A stretch of DNA of 64,000 nt, from assembly GCA_031002005.1 (NCBI GenBank), contig JARYHS010008074.1, positions 182,242,494-182,306,493 on the forward strand, in the 5' to 3' direction. A model generated the notes under the pieces. It was not told where the DNA came from and did not search any database. It saw only the letters and a program-made list of their open reading frames with translations. The position numbers were made by a program, and so were the translations under genes. Of the stretch, positions 11,475 through 22,789 are shown one piece after another. Each line of letters starts with the position of its first letter. Position 1 is the first letter of the stretch. The DNA is from Vandiemenella viatica. Taxonomy: Eukaryota > Arthropoda > Insecta > Orthoptera > Morabidae.

Positions 11475-12383
11475 ATGGATACGAGGACTTTGGTAATAAC
11501 ATCGGAGCGAGTAATGGACCAATTGGAAAGTGAAATGAGTGTAAGTGCAAGAGTTTCTGGAAAAATTAATAGCTGTATGAATTCGGGATACGAATATCAA
11601 GAACGATCTATGGGTGAGATTAGTACTGAGTTTTTTCATGAGTCCCCAACAGTTACCGGAACCAAAAAGAAATTTTGCAGAGAAGAGAATTATTCCATCG
11701 AAACGATGCTGGCGATGATTTTAAAAAACCAACAAGAAATTAAACAAGACATGCAAGAATTGGAACAGAGTCAGCAACAAGCAATACAAGAATGGAGGAG
11801 AGCACGTAAGGAAAAGCTAGAAGTTGAAACAGAAGAAGATGGAAGAGAGGAGAACAATGAAGATCAGCAGGAAAATGGTGAAAAACAGAAAGTAACAGAA
11901 GATTGCAGTGAACCAGAGGAAATTATTTCTACAGTTAGGAAAGTAGAAAAACAAGAGAATGAAAGGAAATTTCAGACGATTTTGGTGAATGATGATATAG
12001 GAACACATAGAAAAGAAGAAGACAATGAAGAAAAACCGATGCATGATATCAAGAGAAGAGACAAAGAGAACCAAGCAACAGAAGCAAAATACCAAGGAGA
12101 GGAATGGAAAGAAGAAGACAATGAAGAAAAACCGATGCATGATATCAAGAGAGGGGACAAAGAGAACCAAGCAACAGAAGCAAAATACGAAGGAGAGGAA
12201 TGGAAGGAAGAAGTGATGGAATGTGATAAAAGGAAGAACATAGGCAAAGAAGTAAGAAAAATAATGAACTGGAAAGTAAGGAAGAGACGAGGGCTAAATT
12301 TGGAGTATGAAGGCAGAAATGTGAAAAGACGTAAGTCTAAGGATGTGCTTTACACCATCAGGGATACTAAGAATAACAAATGA
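11475..12383 (+). CDS. Gag-like charged protein of the LTR element
   Basis: Intact 302-codon ORF from ATG at 11475 to TGA at 12381. The N-terminal ~70 residues are Ser/Thr-rich and polar. Residues ~70-115 (YSIETMLAMILKNQQEIKQD and on) have Gln/Glu heptad character typical of a coiled coil. The middle is extremely Lys/Glu-rich and contains a 32-residue tandem duplication (NEEKPMHDIKR...ENQATEAKY) coded at 12021-12116 and 12117-12212. The C-terminus is basic (KVRKRRG, NVKRRKSK), suiting nucleic-acid binding or nuclear entry. No CCHC knuckle or enzyme motif is visible. Gag role is inferred from position; nearest relatives unknown to me. Confidence 0.75.
   Translation: MDTRTLVITSERVMDQLESEMSVSARVSGKINSCMNSGYEYQERSMGEISTEFFHESPTVTGTKKKFCREENYSIETMLAMILKNQQEIKQDMQELEQSQQQAIQEWRRARKEKLEVETEEDGREENNEDQQENGEKQKVTEDCSEPEEIISTVRKVEKQENERKFQTILVNDDIGTHRKEEDNEEKPMHDIKRRDKENQATEAKYQGEEWKEEDNEEKPMHDIKRGDKENQATEAKYEGEEWKEEVMECDKRKNIGKEVRKIMNWKVRKRRGLNLEYEGRNVKRRKSKDVLYTIRDTKNNK
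12021..12212 (+). repeat. 96-bp in-frame tandem duplication in the Gag-like ORF
   Basis: Two 96-base units (12021-12116, 12117-12212) differ at only a few bases. The period is a multiple of three, so the frame is kept and 32 residues are repeated. Confidence 0.9.
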
Positions 12384-12629
12384 GTTTTTTAACCCAGATG
12401 GTGGAGAAAAGAAAAGTTAACATCTATTGTTTTGTTGTTCAATTGTATTCATTTATATGTTGTAAGATTGTTGCGTTTAAAAACATAAAGGATTTGAAAT
12501 TGTACAGAGAAAGAGTGGAGCGATGACCATTGTACAGAATGAATGAAACATTATAAGGAATATTATGTAAGAAGTAATCACCAAAAATTTGATTGACACA
12601 AATTTTTGTGAAAATTGGCCGAGCGGATA

Positions 12630-13185
12630 TGTAAGGAAACATAGTTCCTTACATTTTTTTTTATTATTATTATTTCAGTTTCATTGTTTTATGTTTGTAT
12701 ATTTAAAGGTAAGATTATGTTTTTTTTTTGTGTGTGTGTTTAATTTATTTCATTTTGTAAAAGGAAAAGATACGTTAATAGTTACTATGCAAGAGCAAAG
12801 ATGTGTGTGTTACAAGAAAATCTTTGGCGGAGGAAAAAAAAATGGCAGGAGGAAGATCTTGGACGTAAATAACAGATGAGAAGCAGAGATAAAATGGATG
12901 GCGGGCGAAGGCATGAATTGGTTTCGTCGCTCGAATAGTAATCGACATAATAAGAGAGAATATTGAGTTTTTAATGATTTTTTGAATGTGTAATTTTTGA
13001 AGCAAATGATGAGTGAAATATATAGAAAAGTGAAATGAAGTTTTTCTTAGTTTATTGTATGTTGTTTGAATCATACAGACCAATTAAGTAGCAGAAACTG
13101 CAAGATAATATTCCATGGATTCTGTGGTGAGTAATATCCACCCGAGGCAAATCTAGGAATCATAATAAAAGGTCGGTTTCTTACA
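12630..13185 (+). repeat. 3' LTR
   Basis: 556 bases, near-identical to the 5' LTR; differences are mainly run-length changes in T and A tracts plus a TTTGTG to TTTTTG change near 12994. Confidence 0.92.
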
Positions 13186-13829
13186 ACCTCCCTAATATAG
13201 ATTGACCTCAATATGTAGCAGGTCAGATTGCATGTTATAGCCAATTCTGCCCCAAACAATCACACTTGGCATTTGTCCGCTGTGCTGCTCAGTGATGTAG
13301 TCTACCTGATTGTGTTAACTACAGTAGCATTTAACACATACATGGCCATTACTGTAGGACAAGTTTAAGTGGCATTCATACAAAAACACTATATTTTGCC
13401 ACTTATCATGCCAGTGATGGCCCCTTGCTGTGGCCACATTGTGTGGTCCAGTACCCTCTATCCACTGGTTCCACACATGCATCACTGTTCCAGCTGTTTT
13501 CCCTGAATGGACCACAGTGTCATGGTATGACAAACCCGTTTCCTGTAGTCCAATCATTCTGTCATATTTGAATTCACTCATATGCTGATATTGCTTCCTT
13601 TGTCAAGCCATGCCAGCACTTCCTTTTGCATTTTCACTTTGTTTGATGGCTCCGCACTGACTGACGGAATAAGACTGACCTGTATGATCACACAAAAGAT
13701 GGTGCTGCTGGGTCTATGTCCAATCTTAAAAACTTATTATGGTTCCACTGTTCTACACATCCTCTGATTTTGAAGTGATTCAGACTGTTCCTTCTGGTGT
13801 TACAATTTTCACAAGCAGTAATGTACATT

Positions 13830-14795
13830 TCAGTTATCGCTCTCTATCTTCATCTGTTCTAATTTACTTATATACTTGTATTTATTTATTACATTTTCAT
13901 TTTATTGCTATTTTTTGTTTGTTCACCACCTTCAATGACATTACTTTTCCATCAATATCAATTGAAATACGTGTTGTGATGCACATAACATGTCCAGTAG
14001 CGTGGAAGGTTTTAGGTGTATTGGAGCAATTGGTTTGCACTGGATGCATTTTGAAAATTCTACTGTGTCGTATATTATGATGGCAAGACACACTTATGCA
14101 TTTCCTCTGGTTTTATAATGGAGGGAATATTATATGGTGTCAATTAGTGGTGGTCTTTTCAGCAACTAAGCCTGAAGTTCCTTGTGTAATTTTGTGTTGT
14201 GCACATTTTTTTCTATCTTTTTTGATTTCACATTTAGAATGTTTGTTTGGTTTCTCATCTGGAATTGATTATATACATTTCTTTTGAATTTCTGCATCCC
14301 TTTCTGATTGTCTGATTGTTAAATTCTTTTTTGCTGTAATGTTTTTAGGGAATAGAGGGGTATGGAAGTTTGCTGTTTCATGAAATGAATGTGACTGTAA
14401 TATGGGAATGTGTGGATTGCTTTTGATTGCTGGTGAAATTTGTTCACATTGTAGTAACAAAAGCTGACATAACAGTGACAAGCAGCTGGTCCCTCGGCTT
14501 AGTTCTGTGGTCTTCTGATTTTGCTCTGATATTCTACTGGCAAGCTTAACATCAGATGACACATGCTATGACCAACATAATAATGCTAAGAAACAATCAC
14601 TCACAGTTCACTTACTGTTGATCAGAATAAATTATGTGTATGCACTTCATCATGATTATAAATTTAAAAAAAAGTGAAATTTTGTTTTTAAATCTTGTTT
14701 ACCACAAGACAATGTGATTAGAATGACCATCTACACAGGAATGTGGTTGACAAAATTTTCTTGTACTAAGCTAAATTTTAATTTTCATTAACTTT
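13830..14795. other. Intron, nothing recognised
   Basis: AT-rich sequence directly upstream of the first CCT exon in the window. No TE boundary or coding frame that I can support. Confidence 0.4.
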
Positions 14796-14802
14796 TTTGC
14801 AG

Positions 14803-15024
14803 ATTGATTTTGTTGCACATGATGAAATGCCTTACATTACTGAAGATGGTACTGATGTTTATGCACATCTCAAGGAGAGAGGCATGTTTGCAGCTACTGA
14901 GCGAACAGAGGGTGTGTCAACATCAGATATTGTAGCCCGAATTGTACGCGATTATGATATATATGTCCGTCGAAATCTTGCAAGAGGCTACTCTGCGAAG
15001 GAATTAAATGTGTCTTTTTTGAAT
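14803..15024 (+). CDS. Pcyt1: CCT (choline-phosphate cytidylyltransferase) exon, end of catalytic domain
   Basis: Internal exon of 74 codons, starting after a TTTTTTGCAG acceptor and ending at a GTGAGT donor, phase 0 at both ends. The peptide runs [11 protein letters not shown], then [35 protein letters not shown] and [21 protein letters not shown]. RTEGxSTSDI is the CTP-binding signature of the cytidylyltransferase family, and the whole block is characteristic of CCT. The enzyme makes CDP-choline from CTP and phosphocholine, the rate-limiting step of the Kennedy pathway for phosphatidylcholine, in nucleus and cytosol and on membranes. The upstream HxGH-containing exons are not found here and presumably precede the window. 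No stop or frameshift is present, so the exon looks functional. Identity is very likely; the gene symbol follows fly usage. Confidence 0.94.
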
Positions 15025-15529
15025 GTGAGTGTTATAAAAATATGTTGAATTTGTAATACATTTTCTCTTCAGTATCAATTTTTATGCCGAATTGTTCAAA
15101 TTATTGTGTCTCGACTATCTTTTATTGTTGTTATGAACATGTTGTTATTTATGTCTTAATAACAACATTTTAATCAAGTTCAGATATACAATCATCTATA
15201 TGTGTTTTAACAGTGTTCGTGGTGTTGTAACCGTCATGTTAAGTTTCCAATAGATCTCATTAAAAAAAATTGGCACTTTTGTATGCATGACCGGACAAAA
15301 AGTTACAGCATGTTGTTGTATCTAATCCTCAGGAAAATACTGCTTGGTTGGTTTAATATAATTGTAGTCTTGTTATCTCTGATATATGGAATATTTTATT
15401 AACTGAACTTCACCTTATTTCTATTCATTTTAATGGCAGATTTTTGTATGTATGAAGTGCAGTTATTTTATAATGTGTTCATAGTTTAGTTTATATTTTT
15501 GATTGCTATCTCTCCCTATATAAGTATGT

Positions 15530-16950
15530 GTGACTGAGCAGTTATTTCTTTTATGGTGGCAGTATAGAATTTGAGAGTAGGTGATGATGTTGTAAGATAA
15601 GAAACTAAGACCAATAATAAAATTAATACTGGAAAGCTTTTAGCAAATGATATAGAACTGTTTATAATTTTTTTTCTCTCCAATTTGGCTGCCAAGTATC
15701 AAATGGACACTGGCCACCACAGACACCTTTGGGGGCTGGTGTCCATCACAAAAAAGGGGGGGAGGACTAAGTTCCTGTCCAAGTCTATCTGGGCCTGTTA
15801 GGCCTGGTGGATCTAATCCATAGGAGAAAAGTCTTGCGTTACCATTTGTCGGTGAAATGAACCCTTTGTGTGTTCTGTACATTAAGTTTTTGTGAAATGT
15901 GTAGTTTATGAAGTACAGATTGGGATGCACCTATATGAGAGCAGGATTTACAAATTTTGATAAATTGAGAATACCAGTTATCTATTCTAATTAATACACT
16001 ATTCATTTAAAAAAGGTCAGTCTTGTGTTTATTTAAACTATCAGTTTAAAAAAAAAATAAAAGTTATGAAGTGTGTCTCTATCTAAAAATCAGTATGGCC
16101 AGTACACAGAGCCTAGGCTCATACCCAGTCCCATTGTACCTCCCTGATACAGTGTGTGGCACCTCAGAGCACTGTGCCACATGGGTGGGTGACTGTTATT
16201 TACATTTTCGACATCTTCACTTTCTTGTGGTTGATTAATAGACGTGGAAGGCTTTTGTAATCTTGAAGATCAGACATTAGCAGATTTGGATAAATTCACA
16301 CTATTTTAATTAATGCACTATTCATCAAAAAAGACTTGTGTTTATTTAAAACAAAAATAATAATCTTGAAGTGTCTCTCTATCTTAACTTTGTGATTGAT
16401 GTTTGTCCTTGAGCTTTACATTTGCAAATGTAAGACCTTAGGTGAACATAGAATATGCTCTGTCAAACATTTGTGTTAAATACTATTTTAATGGTTCACT
16501 TAAAAATCATTTAAAATATTACATAGCTTCGTTAGTTGTACAGCAATGTAATTTAGTAAGAAAAAGTAGTATACTGTCTATTGGAACAAAGAAAGGGGCT
16601 GAATATTTATGTAAAATGGAAATATAAAATAGAAAACAATTATTTGCCAAAAAATGGTTTTATCATCTATGATGTATGTAATGTCAAATTAATTAAACCT
16701 GATTTCTGTTCATTTCAACTTTTAAGAAGGGTAATTTTTTTGTTCAGTTATTTTCTTATTTGTTCATAGTGCAATTTACACATTGTAGTATGTGTTAAAT
16801 GCAAACAGTCCCCACATTAGTTTATGTGACTAAGCGGATTACTTGTATGATGATTTAATTTATGTGTTATTAGTGTGAGTAGCTAAGAGTATTAATAAGA
16901 CAAATGTTGAAAAGCGTTTAGCAAATGGTATAAATAATCATATCTTGACA
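15530..16950 (+). repeat. Old duplications within CCT intron
   Basis: 15965-16090 and 16285-16385 share AATTAATxCACTATTCAT, CTTGTGTTTATTTAAA and GAAGTGT-TCTCTATCT boxes in order. A second pair, around 15530-15660 and 16820-16935, shares GTGACT-AGC and a GCxTTTAGCAAATG-TATA box. These look like an old ~0.3-kb tandem duplication plus a larger one. No coding content. Confidence 0.5.
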
Positions 16951-17274
16951 CAGTGTCAGTGTTAATTTTTGTATTCTATGATTACCACCTGGCTCTGATA
17001 AGGAGTCTCTGAATAGGCTGAGATCAGGAGTGGGCAGATGCAAGTGTAAGCTAGCAAGATGTGGCTATGCTGAGTTTAATAATATCAGATGTGACTGTGG
17101 AGAGGATCCCACATGTTTCAATGTTTATTGTGTTCAATTTACTGCACAGAAGTTGACTTATATGAGGCCTCAGAAAATCCAATTATAGTGGTCAAGTTTT
17201 CTTCTAACACAATATGATGATTGTTATTGTGTATGATTCTGACATGAAGTAAATAAATTAAGTTGTTGTTACTA

Positions 17275-18443
17275 CAGGGCTAGTCAAAATGATTGCATTG
17301 ATTTCAAAAAATTACTACAGATTTATTATTTGACATATACTTACAAGATTACACAGATATATAAAAAAAACTGTGAAAGTTTTTTTTAGTGTCTACAGAT
17401 GCTTAATATGTGCACCTTTAGTGACTCTGCACACATCAAAGAAGTCGCAGGGGATTAGGTCAAGGGAATGAGGAGGCCATGACATCAGCTGATGATCATC
17501 ATCCCCAGCACTGCCAATCCATCTGTTTGTAACCTGGTGTTTAGGAAATTACGTACAACAAGAGAAAAATAAGGTGGAGCACTGTCCTGCTGGAAAATGA
17601 AATCTTCACTGTCAGCTTCCAGAAGTGGCATGTGATCGTCACCTCATTCAAGAAAAAAGGCCCATAAAGTTTCTTTCGTGAGATCGCGCAAAACACGTTC
17701 ACTTTGGGAGAGTCATGAATGTGCTGCACATACGCATGGGGGTCTTTGGTTCCACAAATGTGCACGTTGTGCCTGTTCACTTTTACACTCACATGAAAAG
17801 TGACCTCATCACTAAACAAAACATTTTCTGCGAATGTTTAGTCTTGTTCTAGACATTGAGCACAGAATTGAAAATGACACACTTCATCATGGTGCGACTG
17901 TGGTTGTAGCAACTGTAACTTGTAAGGCTTCATACACAGTCACTTTCATAGGATTCTCCAAACGGTCTTCTGTGGAATACCTAATTCTCTTCTCGCTTGA
18001 GAAGTAGACTTCTGTGGGCTACGAACATAACTGGCACCCACATATTCAATGGTTTCTTCAGACATAAGTGGGCGACCCATTGTTTTACCTTTACAAAGGC
18101 ATCCTGTGGCTGTAAACTGTTGATACCAATGCCAAATGGTGTTAGCTTGTGGGGGATCCATACCGAAATTTGTTCTAAATAGTTGCTGAACAGTTAACAC
18201 AGACTGAGTCGAATGAAATTCGAGAACAATGTACGCTTTCTCATTTTCAGCCGTCTTGCTCTCTTGCTCCCTAGCGGCCACCGCGGGAAGCTTGCATTTA
18301 GTGCAATCGAAACTTGGAGAACCACTTGTCTTATAACAGCAAACCCCATCATTGTGCCTATAATAGGACAGCCAAAAAAAAAAAAAAAAATCAAAAAATC
18401 AAAAAAAATCTTGAAACCGCTGTAATCATTTTGACTAGCCCTG
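17275..18443 (-). mobile_element. mariner-like transposon with TIRs (DUF4817 type)
   Basis: The TIR CAGGGCTAGTCAAAATGATT at 17275 is matched by its complement ending at 18443, with TA on both sides (17273-17274 and 18444-18445). The 1.17-kb body carries a minus-strand transposase gene broken into pieces. Size and structure are typical of insect Tc1/mariner elements. It lies in the 3.5-kb CCT intron, antisense to the gene. Poly(A) at 18375-18390 near the start side is probably slippage. Confidence 0.93.
17541..18281 (-). pseudogene. Transposase of the 17.3-kb mariner-like element, broken
   Basis: The N-terminal part at 18281-17946 is a DUF4817-type HTH region: AYIVLEFHSTQSVLTVQQLF, then TGCLCKGKTMGRP and ARRELGIPQKTVWRIL. 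The DDE part at 17819-17541 reads MFSDEVTFHVSVKVNRHNVH, then DSPKVNVFCAISRKKLYGPF; the D of FSDE is the first catalytic Asp. Frameshifts separate and end these blocks. It cannot make active transposase. Confidence 0.85.
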
Positions 18444-18558
18444 TATATATGTTGATTAATTGTTTACATTAATCCAAGCTGTTCAGTACTATATAAATAT
18501 ATATATATTTTAACTTTCCTTATTCCCATAGCCAAATAAATTATTTTTTCATTTTTAG

Positions 18559-18726
18559 GAAAAAAAATTTCGTTTACAAAATAAAATGGATGAATTGAAG
18601 GATAAGGGAAAGAAAGTGATGGAGAACATTGGTGAGAAGAAGGTAGATATGCTTCAGAAATGGGAAGAGAAGTCACGCGAGTTTATTGATGCTTTTCTCC
18701 TGCTGTTTGGGCGGGATGGCCGCCTG
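18559..18726 (+). CDS. Pcyt1: CCT exon, membrane-binding amphipathic helix (domain M)
   Basis: Exon of 56 codons between a TTTTTAG acceptor and a GTAAGA donor, phase 0 on both sides. It continues the protein as EKKFRLQNKMDELKDKG, then an EKKVDMLQKWEEKSREF segment, and ends FGRDGRL. This is the Lys/Glu-rich amphipathic helix with which CCT senses and binds lipid-poor or anionic membranes, which relieves autoinhibition. The QKWEEKSREFI block is very close to the animal CCT consensus as I know it. The preceding intron of about 3.5 kb carries a mariner-like element; the following one of about 24.9 kb is full of satellites and retroelements. Confidence 0.94.
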
Positions 18727-18729
18727 GTA

Positions 18730-19255
18730 AGAAGACTACAGCACACCGTGAGCAGAGTCAAGAATGGGGTCTGTCAACCATATGAAAATATTATTCTGGG
18801 TGGTGGTAACAGACATCGTTATAGCTAAAGACTTACTATAGATATCTAACTCAACACTTCTGGGGGCTTCATAGCTATATATATGCTTATGTATATGGTA
18901 GCACCTTTGGTGTGTACATGTTTCATACATTGAACTATAGAATTATTGGTATTTTTAGGAATTTTGTTTCATTTTATTTTAGCATTAGTTGAAGAAAATG
19001 GCCATTCATTGCAAATGCTTATTTGTATATGGTGAAAGAATGTAGCTGATTCAGAAAGTTTATCTCAGTACAATAATTTTATCCGATGAGATTTCATGAT
19101 TGCCACTAATTCCTTCATGTGTTTATTCGTACAATTAGTCCTAGTTAATTCCTACAGTCCTAAAAATAACTGTTTTAGGGAACTGCGAGAGTACTAATGT
19201 GGTAGATCATTTATAGTATCATATATATTATTTCTATAAGGTTTTTTTTTTTTTT
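18730..19255. other. Intron start, nothing recognised
   Basis: Sequence after the CCT donor at 18727 is AT-rich and ends in a T19 run near 19243, where the satellite array begins. Confidence 0.4.
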
Positions 19256-19259
19256 TTTT

Positions 19260-19859
19260 TTGTCACAAGCCTTTATCTCCCTCCATACTTAACCGAAATC
19301 AATGAATGAGGCATCATTTTGAAGCTTATGGTCTCCACTTTGGTCACATCATATTTTAAGAAAGGAATTTTTTGAAATTCGACCATTGAAGGGCAAAAAT
19401 GTCAATATTTCTAAAATGCCATTTTTTTGTGTTAACGAGTCATTTATCTCCCTGGATACGTATCTGAAATTGTTTAATGACATATCATTTTAAAGATTAA
19501 GATCTCCGCTTTGGTGACATCATATATAAAGACACAAATTTTTTGGAATTCGACCCTTAAAGAGAAGAAATACTATCAATATTTCTGCAATGCGTTTTTG
19601 TGTGACGAGCCATTTATGTCCCTTCATATCTATAGTTAAATGAGGTATCATATTAAAGATTAAGGTTTCCGACATGGTCAAATTATATTTTAAGAAAGGA
19701 ATTTTTCGTAATTCGACCCTTAATGGTAAAAAATTTCAATATTTATAAAATGCTTTTTTTGTGTCTTGAGCCATTTGTTTTCCTGGATATCTAACCAAAA
19801 TCGATAAATGAAGTAGGATTATGAAGAGTAATGTCTCGGTTTTGGTGACTTCATATATT

Positions 19860-19891
<32 letters not shown>

Positions 19892-21540
19892 GACCCTTAA
19901 AATCAAAAAGTATAAATGGCTCAACAACAGATCAAGGGAGCCATTTATCTCCCTTGATACCTAACCGATATAGATAAATGAGGTATCATATTAAATATTA
20001 ATGTCTCCGCCATGGTCACATTATATGTTAAGTAAGGAATTTTTTGCAATTCTACCCTTAAAGGGCAAAAATGTCAGTATTTCTAAAATGCGTTTTTTTG
20101 TGTCCGGACCCATTTATCTCCCTGGACATCTACCGGAAATTGATAAATGAAGTAGGATTATGAAGAGTAATGTCTCAGCATTGGTGAAATCATATATTAA
20201 GAAAGAATTTTTAGGAATTCAACTTTTAAAGGGAAAAAGTATAAATGGTTCAACAATGCATTTTTTCCATTTATCTCGCTTGATATGTAACCGATATGGA
20301 TAAATGAGGTATCATTCTAAAAATGGAGGTTTCTGCTGTGGTCGCATCATATTTCAAGAATGGAATTTTTCTGAATTGAACCCTTAAAGGGAAAAAATAT
20401 GTTTTTCTAAAATGCGTTTTTTGTGTCTCGAGTCATTTATCTTCCTTGATAATTAAACAAAATTGTTAAACGAGGTATCATTTTAAAGACTAAGGTCTTC
20501 GTAAGGTTTTTGGTTATGTTACACCATATTTTAAGAAAGAAATTTTTCAAAATTTGACCCTTAAAGGGCAAAAAATATTAATATTTGTACAAAACATTTT
20601 TCTGTCATGGGCTATTTATCTCCCTTGATACTTAACCGAAATCGATAAATGAGGTATCTTTTTAAATATTAAAATATCTGCTTTGGCCACATCACATTTT
20701 AAGAACGAACTTTCTCCAAATTAAATCCTTAAGTGGCAAAAATATCATCATTTCTAATTTTTTTTTTTTAACTTTGCTTGATGCCTGCTCACACCATATT
20801 TTATAAAAGGATTTTTTTTTTTTTTTTTTTTTTTTGGGAATTCCACCCTTAAAGGGTAAAAGTAACAATATCATTTCTACAGGGTGTTTTTTTATTTTTA
20901 TTACTAGCCATTTATCTCCATCAGAACCTAACTGAAGTTGATAAATGTCATATCGTTTTAAAGATTAAGTTCTCCAATTAGGTAAAATCATAAATTATGA
21001 AAGAATTCAGTGCTTAAAGTGGTAGCACGTATGTGAGAGTTCAGAGCCAAGTCCCTAGATTGCAGCAGCAGATATCACAGAGATGTCAATAAACTGTTTT
21101 TTATATAATAAGTAGCTTCTCAGGTATTTTTTTCTGTTGCAGAAACATTTTTGTTATGCTATACAATTCTAATGTAAACATTTTGTCGGCATATCAACAT
21201 TTATCACAGAGTTGTTGAGATGCTGTGTGCATTTTGCTCAGGTTGGTTGTATTCTGTTGTATCACTTTAAAGACCAAGGTGTCTGCTTTGGTCACACCAT
21301 ATTTTATAAAAGGATTTATTTTTTTGTTTTTTGTTTTTTGTTTTGTTTTGGAATTCCACCCTTAAAGGGCAAAAGCAACAATATTATTTCTACAGGTTTT
21401 TATTTTTATTACTAGTCATTTATTTCCTTCAATACTTAACTGAAATCGATAAAAGTCATATCGTTTTAAAGATTAAGTTCTCCAATTAGGTAAAATCATA
21501 AATTAAGAAAGAATTTTCCAAATTTGATGCTTAAAGTGTA
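19260..21540 (+). repeat. ~170-bp satellite array, about 12 degenerate units
   Basis: A recurring unit has the order CATTTATCTCCCTxGATA, TAACCGAAATxGATAAATGA, GGTATCATTTTAAAGATTAA, a TGGTCACATCATATTTTAAG box, GGAATTTTT, GACCCTTAAAGGGCAAAAA and AATATTTCTAAAATGCG. The CATTTATCTCCCT box appears near 19274, 19443, 19612, 19770, 19940, 20111, 20270, 20435, 20607, 20907 and 21416, a spacing of mostly 158-172. GACCCTTAAAGGGC contains a small palindrome. Long T runs at 19867 and 20812 interrupt units. It lies in the 24.9-kb CCT intron. Confidence 0.88.
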
Positions 21541-21775
21541 ACACATATGAGATAGTTCAGAGCAAAGTCCCTAGATTGCAGCAGCAGATATCACAGAGAT
21601 GTCCATAAACTGTTTTTTATACAATAAGTAGTTTTCTCGGATATTTTTTTTCTGTTACAGAAACATTTTTGTTATGCCACACAATCCAATTTAAACATTT
21701 TATTCGCACAGCAACACGTATCACAGAGAAGTTGATATGCTGTGTGCATTTTGTTCAGGTTCGTAGTATGCTGTT
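20793..21775 (+). repeat. ~505-bp higher-order duplication at the satellite end
   Basis: 20793-21240 and 21294-21770 share satellite text plus a non-satellite block (AGTCCCTAGATTGCAGCAGC, then AGATATCACAGAGATGTC, AGAAACATTTTTGTTATGC and GCTGTGTGCATTTTG). The satellite and its flank were therefore duplicated together. Confidence 0.8.
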
Positions 21776-21799
21776 GAGGTCAGTGACAGTATGTCGTAC

Positions 21800-22690
21800 A
21801 TACAGAGTGTTTTACATTTTCTTAACTGTTTCTTAATATGTTGTAAGTATTTTGATGTGTACCTATTACTAAAAAAATAAATATTTGCTACAAAAGTGAG
21901 GTTCTACTTTTCATTATATTACATGCATTCAACCACACTATTCATCATATTTTATTCGCGAAATTTTTGCATGGGTTGTCCATTTAACTGAAAAAGAAGT
22001 AATAATTTGGAATGTTATTTTAACGGTTTATACCTACACTAAAGGAAAATATTAACTTGGAGAGGTTTTCAGTGAGGAAGTGGGACTAGGAGAACAAAAA
22101 AGGTGGGTGTATATCGTATCACATCTTGGGTACCTCACCCTAATGCCGTTCATCCTAGTTGATCTTAATTTATGAAAAATCGATGTTTAAAAATTGTGAT
22201 ACATTGCATATTGAACCTATAGTAGCTGGGAGGCCTGTTAACCACTTATAACAGAATAACCATACGTTTTTATACTATTCAATTGCTAAGGATTGTGGGC
22301 TTGATTCACATCCAGATCACTTTTGTTCTTTGTCAGATGCCATTCTTTTCTGCTAATGGGTACTTTTTGTAGCAATATGAATTTATTTTTACAAGAATTT
22401 TCCAAAATATTTTTTTGTGTAAAATCTCTAAAGATTTCAATGGTAATAATCATACAATAGTTTCCACACAAGGAACATACATATTTTATTAATGTAGTAA
22501 GGGATCATTTATGTATATAAATTCTATTTTTTCCGCCATGAGTTTTGGTCCATACCAGGTTTATTTCACTATTTCAAAAAATAAAGGAACAGTAAAAAGT
22601 TCACATGTATCATGCAACAGTTAAGGTGCACTTTGTGGCTTTACTATTAGAATTTTTACCTGACAATAGAAGTATATATCACATGCTGTC
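21800..22690. other. Intron, nothing recognised
   Basis: AT-rich spacer without clear coding or repeat structure. Confidence 0.4.
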
Positions 22691-22789
22691 ATAAGTGCAT
22701 AAATTTTTGTGGTATTACTTTTACTGTGCAAGATAGTTTTTCTGTTTCATTTATGAAACCTTTGTCACATACCAGTGTACTAAGTATGA

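Larger units (their letters stand above)
10840..13185 (+). mobile_element. Young non-autonomous LTR retroelement
   Basis: Two near-identical LTRs, 10840-11391 and 12630-13185, begin TGTAAGGAAACATAG and end GGTTTCTTACA. The 4-bp TSD ACCT flanks the element (10836-10839 and 13186-13189). The LTRs differ only by small homopolymer indels and very few substitutions, so insertion is recent. TGGCGAACGTGACGAG, 2 bases after LTR1, is a plausible tRNA primer-binding site. The 1.24-kb interior has one ORF and no protease, RT, RNase H or integrase, so it must borrow machinery. A 4-bp TSD suggests Gypsy-type integrase. Confidence 0.92.
10356..13818 (-). mobile_element. Tc1-like transposon with TIRs, split by an LTR element
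   Basis: Ends match as inverted repeats: TTGTTTGTGAAAATTGCAAC at 10356 and, at 13790-13818, the complement with a few differences (CCTTCTGGTGTTACAATTTT...). TA dinucleotides flank both ends (10354-10355 and 13819-13820), the expected target duplication. Minus-strand transposase pieces are at 13581-13315 (N-terminal HTH, DRMIGLQETGLSYHDTV) and 10761-10484 (C-terminal, with a PIERVWDMVG-like DDE block). An LTR retroelement (10840-13185) separates them. Without it the element is about 1.1 kb and has frameshifts. Confidence 0.85.

Noticed and set aside
11817..12247. Hydrophobic minus-strand ORFs of 91 and 117 codons that look like membrane proteins
   Set aside because: They are antisense to the Lys/Glu-rich Gag-like ORF; AAG/GAA codons read as Phe/Leu/Ser in the complement.
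1..14802. Upstream CCT exons (HxGH catalytic motif)
   Set aside because: I scanned for the conserved N-terminal catalytic text and saw none; they are probably upstream of the window, though a short exon could have been missed.
19260..21540. Regularly spaced repeats, checked as a CRISPR-like array
   Set aside because: Units of ~170 bp are degenerate along their whole length with no spacer pattern, in a eukaryotic intron; it is a satellite.
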